Origin: Terebella lapidaria
Lineage: Eukaryota > Annelida > Polychaeta > Terebellida > Terebellidae
Direction: 5' to 3'
NCBI GenBank assembly: GCA_949152475.1
Contig: OX424556.1
Coordinates: forward strand, 13,264,664 to 13,328,663
DNA: 64,000 nucleotides
Shown piece after piece: positions 44,519 through 54,313 of this stretch; position 1 is the stretch's first letter, and every line of letters starts with the position of its first letter. Both the position numbers and the translations under genes were made by a program. Below the pieces are notes generated by a model. That model made no database searches, was not told where the DNA came from, and saw only the letters and a program-made list of their open reading frames with translations.

Positions 44519-46731
44519 ATGAGTTCGGAGACAGCTACGACATCTTCCTCTATGGCCGATTGTGAGGAGGAGTCCTGGGACTGGGAGCAAGTCATCACTC
44601 ACCTGACCAGGGGCATCCGGTCCAAGGACACGTGTCTTGCGTGTGTCCACAAAAGTACCATCGAGTGAGAATGCTAAAATCTGTTGATTGATTCCAGTTT
44701 TGTGCAAGTATAAGTAGTGAGTACTATACCATGTGTATACACGTATAGTATGTACACGTATATGGCCAGTAACTGAGCCGCCAGCTAGTTGAAGAATGGT
44801 TACCGATTGCCTCCCTGCCGGGCGCCTGGCATATACATTGTAGGATAGGAATCAGGGTAAAGCTGGTCAAGAGAACAGAGTATCTCATAAGCCCGAGTGA
44901 GGCTGACCCTTTCAATAGGGGTATTACTAAAAACACTACTTTTTACATCGGTCATCCTAGAATACACGAGTCGATGCAAGTCGATGTACATGTACACATG
45001 TATTCTGTTCAGTATAGATGAATTCGTACACCATCTACAGTGATGTCTGAGTTGGACACAGCTGGATGATCCCTGTAGAAAAATGATAGCTTGTAAACTT
45101 GTACATGCAGTACACACGTGTAAAAATTGTAGTGATATATGATTGTGACCACACTTCAATTCCACAGGTCTGATGATGCTGTTGGGACGATAGCTGATAT
45201 ATTGCCGACGATTGACAATGAACGAGTGGAAGAATTGGCGTATAACCTGCAGTTTGCATATCCTGAGTGGATGTTACCGAACTGGATATTCATAGCAATT
45301 GAGAAACAAGCGTGGAATTGTCTGGATGTGTTGCTTGAAGAGGAGGCTGCTGACAGGGCGCTCCAGCTCCGAGACGACAATGGCCTTACGGTATTGCAGA
45401 AAATCATGTACATGGGAAAGGCCGACGAGAAAGCGATGCACATGCGAGTGTTGGATATTCTTGAACGTCTTCGTCTTTCGATGGATGAAGAAAGCTTGGC
45501 GGCCTATGTCAATAAGACGCGAAACCTAGCGAGAGAAGACAATGTACTGAATCAGATCGCTGATGTGCCGCTCCTGCATTCTGCGATAGAGAAATCCTAT
45601 CCGTTGGAAATCATTGTTGAAGTTCTTGACTGTGGAGCAGACGTTAACTTGATCTCCTGGCGCGGGAAGTGTGCTCTGAGCATTGCTGCCTCGCACGGGG
45701 ATATCGGTATCATTGACATGTTGTTGTCGCGTGGGGCTCGGGTCAACAGCTACGTGTACGCCAACAAGTACCCGAAGAACCGCTACTTGGCCTCTCCTAT
45801 CGCTCTGATGTTTCAATCTAAGAATGAGCGGGGTTATTCTGACGATTACATGATTGTTTGGTTGAAAGAATTGATACAGTTAGCTGACTTCTATCTTCTA
45901 GATGATTATGCAATGATGCTACGATTCTTGCATGGGAGTATGCTGGACGTTGTAATCGCAAAAGGCTTCCCGATCCGGGTTTCTGGAACAAATTCGTACA
46001 TGTATGACGAGGACGACCGTGTCCCAACAGACACAGATGCTAAACATTCTGCATTCGTTATGACAGCAGCTGAGGGTAACTGTGACGTCCTCACGCGCCT
46101 CTGTCAGTCAGCTGGAGACCTAGGCATCGACATCAACGCTCCGTCTGTTGTCAATCAGAGGGTGTCCACCAGTTGTGACATTAGAGAACTGACGGCCCTG
46201 CAAGTGGCCTGTGAGAATGGTCTTCAAACTGTTGCCGAGTGTCTGCTGGCAAATGGTGCAGATCCTGATTGCTGTGCTGAGAGAGATCCCCCGCTCATAC
46301 ACGCGTGTACCGAGATCTTTATGAAATACGACTTGGTTAACCCGCTACGTTGCGTCAGGGCGCTGATTCGCTATGGCTGTGAGGTCAACGGAGAGAAGTC
46401 AAACCTGATAGAGGACCCAATTGATTCGTGCATCCTGGCCGACGAATTGAGGGTGGCTAAAATGTTTTTCGTTGCAGGTGCTAGACCAAGGGGAAACAAA
46501 AGGTTCATGTCCATGGCTGGCTTTTGGGTCACTGACAGAACAAAGAATGCCGTAGCAACGTACTTGCAAGTAGTGCCCACCTTGTTCCACTGTTCTGTTC
46601 TGGCTGTACGCCTTGCTCTACATCGGGACTTGCCGCGGAAGATCCGCTCTATGCCTCTACCGGAGCACATCAAAGAGGAACTGAACCTTCCTGAGCTGGA
46701 TGAAATCGTGGCAACAGTAGAAAACAGATAA
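44519..46731 (+). CDS. ankyrin-repeat protein with SOCS-box-like C-terminus, paralogue, two exons
   Basis: Exon 1 is 44519-44664 and exon 2 is 45168-46731, giving 569 residues. Exon 1 encodes an acidic Ser/Thr-rich start and a CLAC pair aligned with CHVC of the first gene. The intron (GTGAGA...TCCACAG) has the same position and phase 2. Ankyrin repeats are clearest at residues about 181-245 (VLDCGADVNL, ALSIAASHGDIGIIDMLLSRGARVN) and 389-430 (TALQVACENGLQTVAECLLANGADPD). The C-terminus (about 518-556) resembles a SOCS box with Cul5-box-like MPLP, but the expected BC-box Cys aligns with Ser (TLFHCSVLAV). The likely role is substrate adaptor for a Cullin-5 ligase; Elongin binding may be altered. 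An AATAAA is near 47046. Confidence 0.82.
44665..45167 (+). other. phase-2 intron of the second ankyrin gene
   Basis: The donor is ATCGA|GTGAGA and the acceptor TTCCACAG|G. Joining GA with G gives Glu at the position where the first gene has Arg. At 503 bp it is longer than the 148-bp intron of the first gene. The in-frame ATG at 45139 inside the intron is not the start because it would discard the conserved exon 1. Confidence 0.75.
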
Positions 46732-47860
46732 TTCAAGAGGATACTACTAACACATTCACGCGTTTGCACGTATATACATGTACACGTACGTACGTGTACC
46801 GCTATTCAAGTGTTTAATGCGTTCAATGTCATACATTGTACATATGTATAGATCTACATGTATGTACACATCATTGATATTTTAGATATTTTAGAACTGA
46901 TATACTGGTGATTACCGGAAGTATCATTTGGTCTCTTTATCACCATTGACCGTTTCACGTGCTGATATCAAAACCTTGCAAATGTAGTCAAGTCATTCAC
47001 AATCCTGATTTGTAGTCTTAAGGTTTATATTTGTTCGCATATTCATAATAAAAGGAAATGTTTCTGTTCGTAATAGCTTTTGAATTTCACCTCGACGCAA
47101 TATGAGTTTTCGCGCCTCTAAAGATCAGAGTACCATGCTCTTTTGATCGATATTTGCTTGAAAAATTGGACAGACCTATCTCTGTTGAATATATTGGAAA
47201 TTTTAAACAATTTCATATATACATGTACAATATGCTTCACATCATTGATTCGTATACTTGCACATACTGTGGTGAATATCTGAATGGACATCATCATAAG
47301 TTATTTTATTGCACTGACATGTTAATTGTAACATGTATGTAAGACTATTGGAGTACATGTCTTGACGGGCTCACGTGACCGTGAACTACAAGGGAACAAG
47401 ATTACAAGCGTGATAACGCCGAAATGAAGGTGGGAATGCATGGTTCTTTTGATACCAGCACAACGTGCACTAGATTGATCCCCATTTTCTCTTGAAGTCA
47501 ATTGAGCGAAATACTAGAATAAGTACATTGTAGTCTATATAGGGTGTCCCTGTCCACAGAGAAAACGTATCACTCAAAGATTTGTACACATCAATTGTTT
47601 CAGTAATTGATTTTAGATCTAGAAGCCTTTTTTGTACTCTTTGAAATACCTGTAATATAACGGATTTTAGTCAATAAATTCTCAATTTGATTTCGGATTA
47701 TTTTGAACACTCAAACTTTAGCTAGATGTATCAACCTTGTGTGATGAACATGTAAGGTGTGAAATGTGAATGCACTTTCAAACTCTCTTTTTCGGTGATC
47801 TCATAAATTTTGTCTTTCCAGATATTTGGCTTGCGAATATTACTGCTCACAACTTTGTGC
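46732..47860. other. 3' flank, no gene seen
   Basis: AT-rich with TACATGTA-like words around 46775-46870 and a candidate AATAAA at 47046. No repeat structure or exon. Confidence 0.5.
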
Positions 47861-48870
47861 AACATTATCGTGTACGTTATGATTTACGAGCACCAGAGAC
47901 GGATAACTGGTAGGCATTAATCACAAACACCACACATGTACTAAAGCACGTTATGATTTATAAACACGTACACACAGATAAGTGGTGGACAATACTCACA
48001 CAAACACTACACATGTATTAAAGCACGTTATGGTTTACAAACACGTAGGATAAATGGTGGACAATTTTTATACTCACACAAACACTACACATGTTTTAAA
48101 GCCCGTTATGGTTTACAATAAACGTGTACATACAGATAATTACGTAGTGGACAATAATCACACCAACACTACACATGTATTAAAGCACATTATGATTTAC
48201 AAACATGTAGGATAGATGGTGGACAATTTTCATACTCAAACACAACACATGTATTAAAGCATGTTATATTTTACAATAAACCCGTATATACAGATCATTA
48301 TTTGGTGGACAATATTCACACAATCATTACACATGTATTAAAGCACTTTATGATTTATAAACACGTAGAATAGGTTGTGGACAATTTTTATACTCAAACA
48401 AACACTACACATGTTTTGAAGCACGTTATGATTTACAAACACGTAGGATAGGTGGTGCACAATTATTATACTCAAACAATACACATGTATTAAAGCACAT
48501 TATGATTTACAAACATGTAGGATAAATTATGGACATTTTTTATACTCAAACAAACATAACACATGTATTAAAGCACTTTATGGTCTACAATAAACGCATA
48601 CTTGTACAGATAAGTGGTGGACAATACTCACACAAACACTACACATGTAATAAAGCACATTATGATTTATAAACACGTAGGATAGGTGGTGGACAATTTG
48701 TATACTCAAACAAACACTACACATGTGTTAAAGTACATGTACGTTATGATTTACAAACACGTAGGATAGGTGGTGGGCAATTATTATAATCACTCAAACA
48801 CTACACATTATGATTCACAAACACGTAGGATAAATGTTGAAGAATTTTTCATACTCAACCATACACTACA
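47860..48870 (+). repeat. 77-bp minisatellite, about 13 copies
   Basis: The motif CACATGTATTAAAGCACG recurs with 75-80 bp spacing (47933, 48010, 48089 and onward). Each unit also has TTATGATTTACAAACACGTA and GGTGGACAAT. Further units lie at 49310-49600 and 52260-52425. Confidence 0.9.
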
Positions 48871-49309
48871 GGTTATGGACTGGTATAGTCCTTATATGAT
48901 CAAAATGGAGCATCAAAGTACTATATTATTTAAAAACTCCCAGTTTCTCCTCCAAATGCACATGTATTACTTTAAAATGTCTCTCTTTTGGTTTGTATAG
49001 TTGTAATAGCGGCATTCTTTTATGTACATGTGAATTTTCATGTTGATTGGAGCTGTTACTGTGCGCATGAAAACATATAAACAAACCGGCCCTTTTTGGG
49101 AGTTTGCTTTCCGAGGAATTCGCCAGGTGTCAGCAGCTAACGGTCAAATGCTTGTAGCGTGTGATCTATTCCAACATGTGCAGATTTTTTTTTTCATTTT
49201 GTAAGTTATATACAACATACTGAAATTTTATCAAAATTGGTCCATTTTGAAAGTGATTTCTCTCATAAAACGTTACAAAGGAGTATAATGGCATTCCTAT
49301 ATGTGTTTG

Positions 49310-49600
49310 ATCACATAAACATGTATTAAAGCTTATGATATGTAAAATGTAGGATAGATGGTGGACAGTTATTATACTCAATCAAACACTACTTATGTAT
49401 TGAAGCATGTTTTGATATACAAACACGTAGGATAAGTGGTGGACAATACTCACACAAACTACACATGTATTGAAGCACGTTTAGTATGATTTAAAGACAC
49501 GTACATAAGTAGTGGACAAGTCTCGCGTTAAAACGACACATGCTATTTAGTGTACGTTATTATTTACGAACACCGTAGATGGATAAAGCATGGACAACAC
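49310..49600 (+). repeat. continuation of the 77-bp minisatellite
   Basis: Three to four diverged units with CACATGTATTGAAGCACG and GTGGACAATACTCACAC words. The 48870-49310 gap between the blocks is unique-looking and has no gene. Confidence 0.85.
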
Positions 49601-49696
49601 TGTGAAAAGGGTAATATTGACGGCTATTGACTTCGATGGATATGACCACAATATACTGGGTGTTCAAAAAGTCACTGTGCAGAGTCATTGTTGTAT

Positions 49697-50522
49697 GGAA
49701 GCCCATAGGTGACAGGTGTGGGAAAAAAAATTTGGTGTTTTTGTCTATTAAAAACCTTGCACGTTCGAACGTAGAAAGTTCAAAACTACCACGTTCGCAC
49801 GTGGAAGCATTTAACGCTATCACGTTCGCACGTGATAACTTTAGAACTTATCACGTTCGCACGTAGAAAGGTTTTAGGCTTCCACGTTCACACGTAGAAA
49901 GTCCAAAGCTACCACGTTCACACGTGGAAACATTATATGCTTTCACGTTCGCACGTAGAAACTTTAAAACCTATCACGTTCGAACGTAGAAAGATGTAGA
50001 TTTCCACGTTTACACGTAAAAAGTTTCAAAACTACCACGTTCACACGTGGAAACAATATATGCTTTCAAGTTCGCACGTAGAAACTTTGAAACATCACGT
50101 TCGAACGTAGAAAGATGTAGGTTTCCACGTTCACACGTAGAAAGTTTCAAAGCTACCACGTTCACACGTGGAAGCATTTATACCTTTCCACGTTCGAACG
50201 TAGAAAGATTTAGGTTTCTACGTTCACACGTAGAAAGATTCAAAGCTACCACGTTCATACGTGAAAGCATTTGATGCTACCACACCCAAGTCTTTGCACG
50301 TGCGAACGTAGTAGCTCCTAAAGTTTCCACGTGCGAACGTGGAAGCGTTAAATGCTTCCACGTGCGAACGTGGTAACTTCGGACTTTCCACGTGAACGCA
50401 ATAGCCTTAACTGTTTCCACGTGCGAACGTGATAGTGTTAAATGCTTCCACGTTCGAACGTGCTAGCTTTTTGCTGGAAAAGACATTGAAAATTTTTACG
50501 CGCATGTCACCTATGGGCTTCC
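49697..50522. mobile_element. nested TIR element with 31-bp palindromic minisatellite
   Basis: Ends are perfect 17-bp inverted repeats GGAAGCCCATAGGTGAC...GTCACCTATGGGCTTCC. Flanks GTAT and GTAG leave the target duplication uncertain. Almost the whole interior is a 31-bp tandem repeat. There is no protein-coding capacity. Confidence 0.7.
49765..50475. repeat. 31-bp minisatellite built on the palindrome CACGTTCGNACGTG
   Basis: About 23 units each centre on CCACGTTCG(C/A)ACGTGG-like sequence followed by about 15 spacer bases; several contain the perfect palindrome CACGTTCGAACGTG. Unit spacing is about 31 bp in the left half. Palindromes are better conserved than spacers. Confidence 0.9.
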
Positions 50523-52259
50523 GTAGTGTTGAGAAGTAGGAACATGTGGAAGAGGAGGAGTTATTTTGTTACAGGCCAGCGCGACCGAGATTTTGCAAAC
50601 TTTCCATCAAAACAGGCACACTGTTGCGATATGACATTCCTTGATCAATATTATATTTGTTTAGTCTTCTTGAATCCCTGTGAAATATTCTCCTCATTGA
50701 CTTCATGCACCTTTCTTTTTTGTAAACTTCGTACACTTTACACCAAAAAGTATGGGTGTTTCTTAATACAGCACTGTGAATACACCTAGTCTGGAGTAGA
50801 TCTAGTAACTGTCAATCTAATACCTTTTTGGGGAATTCATCATTTATGACATGTTGATATTGTGTTGTCATGTAGTGGGTGTCATTAAAGTGTCATGATT
50901 GCGTAAAAGTTTTTCATACACTTTCATGTAATTCATCACTTGGTCAAAGGCGTATCTCACCAGACAACCATCATACGGAAGCGTAGAAGGGCTACCTGTG
51001 AAACTGTATTTTCTTCATTCCCCGACTTAGTAACTCGATAATATCGACTTAATAACTCGACAGATCGACTTAATATATTAGGATTGTCGGCCCTTGTAGC
51101 GCACCTTACTCTATAAATACTACTCAACCACTGAATATGTACCATATTTAATCCGTCTGGCACATTTTTAATCTTCATTGAATTTAGAAGAAAGAGTTAC
51201 AACCTGCGCTACATGGGCCGGATTGTGCAGCGCATGTTTACCCGTATGTGTATTAAACCAATACCGATTGTGTTAATTGACGTATGTCCACGTGTGAACA
51301 TCGAAATAAACGATATCTAAAACTTTCCCCTCTGATGTGAATATCAATTACATTTATTACATATTGGAGTTCTAACGGTATTCTGTTTATTAGTTTGTTT
51401 TCTCATATACACGTGTGCACATGCAGACTAACTGGCCGGATTTTGTTTATGTTTAATCGTTATCTGTTCTTCTGATTCTGTAATTGGTCGCTAACTATTT
51501 GCCATGCACTCGCATAAAATCTTTATGAGACGACTGGAGAGAGCAGACTGATATACGACGTGGTGCAAACCATTGAAGACTATTTGCTACTCTAAACGAC
51601 TGATTAGAAACGAACACAGACCACTTAGCGAAAAAAAGCATGTTCAAAATTGTATGGCGAATGAAATGAAAACGAACAGACTGTTTGGCGAATTGGAATA
51701 CTGCTTCCGGCGAATGGGGGCACATTATCGAGAGGTGCAAATTGTTTGTGATATTCCAATTTTCACAGTTTCATCATGCATGACTGAAATTAATGGATAT
51801 TCATAGAACATGGTCGGTGCTGACCAGAAAGGCGAGTAGAATTTGTCAACAATACTGTCTTCGCAATGCATGAAAGGCTTTCCCAGAAGAGTGCATGAAA
51901 TGCAAGGTGGGTCTTTAGCGAATGACTTCAATGAATTTTGCAGTTGACGTAGGTGCCGCATTGGCATTCGTCTGAGTCGCTAATTGGTCGAAAGTCCGGT
52001 GAGATAGGCCCTCAAGATATCGGTAACATACTAATCGCATAACGTTCTGAAGTGCATGTTGAAATTTGAACACCCTGTAGTATTTGGAAGACAATTAATT
52101 TGACGGTTTCAGAACCCGATATATGTTTTATCATATCTACTTGACTTCACGCGAGATTTAACTCGGCAGTTAGTCTTACTGTCAAATCTGCCAAATAAAT
52201 CGCCCCTTAAATTTAACGTAGTCATTTCAAAGTACACGCAAAGAATTTATAAGCTACTT

Positions 52260-52425
52260 GGTACATCAGGGACGTACATGTAACTGGTAGACAATACCCG
52301 TGCAAGCACTTCATATACCAGTACACGTTATGATTCAGGAACCACACAAATGTTTATTCACGGGTGGACAATACTCGCGTAAAAACTTCATACAGTCATA
52401 CCAGTGCACGTTATGATTTACGGGC
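52260..52425 (+). repeat. third block of the 77-bp minisatellite
   Basis: Two diverged units with CACGTTATGATT and GTGGACAATACTCGCG words, separated from the earlier block by the mariner-like insertion. Confidence 0.7.
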
Positions 52426-52479
52426 AGACCACCTTAAAAGCTAGCGATTGTATCATTTTCATGTCATTGTATATGGTGG

Positions 52480-53580
52480 AGTTCCAATGACATTGGACTT
52501 GACCTCAGACAACCTTGAATGGTTGAACTCAAGGTCACGTCTGACCTGAAATCTGTAAGTTGACCTCTACAGAAAATATTCTTTTAGATTTAGCTTAGGA
52601 ATGTATTGTGAGCATGAATATATTCCAAGAAGTCGTATATGGTGGATATTTTGGATACATGGAACTTGACCTCAAGTTTCAAGGTCATGTACGCCAAACC
52701 TGAAATGCATGAAATGGCCTCTGCATATAAAACGTTGTAGACAGAACTTAGGATAGTATTATTAGAATAGACACTCATTAATGTGTGATCTTTGACGATC
52801 TTGAAGTTGACCTTATATGACCTTGTGTAGTAAATCTCAAGATCAAATTTGACCTGAGATGTGTCAACTGACCTATAAAGACGACAAGCTTGTGATTTCG
52901 GTTTGTATCGTGAGCATAATTATATGAAGTCATAAATGGCAGATTCTTTGCTGGCCCCGAACTTGACTTCAGGTGACATACTGCTAAACTTAACTGTCTT
53001 GTATGATCTGGAAAAAATGGCCCTCTACAGACAAAACTCTTGTGCATATAAGTTTGGTTTGTATTACGATCATACATGAAATCATATTGTGGTAAATCTC
53101 AAGGTCAACTTTGACACGAAATGCGTAAATTGGCCTATTTAAATGAAATGACAAAATGATTTTGGATAAACATTAGGATTATACTATGAGAATATATGAA
53201 GTTTTATTATGAAGTTTTATATTTTGCTGACCTCAAATTCAACATGAAGTAAAATGACTGGTCTCAAGAACAAGTCTGAAATGTATAAATTGGCCTGGAG
53301 CTGCGAGAGAAAAAAAAATTCAAGTAGAGATTAGTATTGTATTAGGAGCATACGAGAAGTCATGACAGACTGTCAGTGTCCTCGAACTTTGTCTGAGATG
53401 ACCACAAAAGTCAATTTATGTCATTGACCGGCAAATCCCATGAAGACCTCGACCTCATATTATCTTGAATTGACGATTGGGGACAAACTCGTGAAGACAG
53501 TTATTATGATCTTTTTGATAATACTTTGATGAAAGAACAATATGCACAAGTCTGCGGTTAACTACAGCACTACTATGTTT
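52480..53580 (+). repeat. decayed minisatellite, probably an old HLE
   Basis: About seven loose units of roughly 130-150 bp share GACCTCAA/CTCAAGGTCA, CTGAAATG(C/T)(A/G)TAAATTGGCCT and GAGCATA-ATATGAAGTCAT words. They resemble the H3 134-bp monomer in layout. The 3' side (GCGGTTAACTACAGCACTACTATGTTT, 53555-53580) resembles a broken family-2 terminus. Confidence 0.55.
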
Positions 53581-54313
53581 AAAATTTGTCAAGCCACTCT
53601 TCCTAAGGTAGTCCGCTCCAAATAGTGAGGGGAGGAAGTCAGAGAGTCTCTTAAAGTAAATAACAGTATCAACAAAATCTAGAGCTTCAAAATGACCTAT
53701 TCAAAAGAGTAACTGATCAGCATCCTAAAACTGAAAAGAAAAAAGCGGGTCATCGTATCCGTTCGCATGGAAAACACGATGCAAGATGTCAATATGGACA
53801 GAAAACGTGCAAAAATGCCATAATTTATGTCATTCCAGGTAAATGTTTGTGATTTTCATCGAATATGTCGAAGAAACCAGCACGGGGACCCCTTATTATC
53901 TTTCCAGTATCAGAATGCTGATCAGTCACTCTTGAAATAGGTCATTTTGAAGAGATAATATTCAAGAAATATCTTTTAAATTTTGACTCTTCGTTACCTC
54001 ACTGTTTGAAGCGGACTACGTTAAAGCTCGCTCTTTTTCGACTGTATGTTGCTCTTTCATGTCACTTTTGTGTGAAGAAAACAATCACATCTTAAATCAG
54101 AAATTATATGCCATTGAGAATTTTCATATCCGATATGTATTTTTTGTGCGAATAAAAAGAATATAGTTAATAACGGTATTTGTGTACGTTTGATACAAAT
54201 AGCATATTGAATGACAAATAGCAATTAAAATAGCGAATAGTGGGCGCGTTTCTTTGTGGCAGGTTGAATATAAACTGCGATGCATAAAAAATACGTTATT
54301 TTCATCTGTTTAG
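53581..54313. other. upstream flank of the sulfotransferase gene
   Basis: No repeat is seen. TCTGTTTAG at 54305-54313 is a good splice acceptor, so exon 1 of the sulfotransferase may lie upstream; I could not identify it. Confidence 0.4.

Larger units (their letters stand above)
49656..52077. mobile_element. mariner-like TIR element, 2.4 kb, inserted in the 77-bp array
   Basis: The left end CTGGGTGTTCAAA (after TA at 49654-49655) and the right end TTTGAACACCCTG (before TA at 52078-52079) match as inverted repeats with one difference over 13 bases. The 77-bp minisatellite is present on both sides (to 49600 and again at 52260-52425), as expected if this inserted into it. Near 51640-51745 plus-strand residues NRLFGELEYCFRRMGAHYRE resemble the C-terminus of mariner/IS630-type transposases, but no DDE domain is intact. 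A second element is nested just inside the left end. Confidence 0.5.

Noticed and set aside
45139-45167. ATG at 45139 as the start of the second ankyrin protein
   Set aside because: It lies in the intron; exon 1 at 44519-44664 joins in phase and aligns with exon 1 of the first gene.
49765-50475. CRISPR-like array of short regular repeats
   Set aside because: The 31-bp units are continuous palindromic minisatellite with no variable spacers, in a eukaryotic genome, inside an inverted-repeat element.
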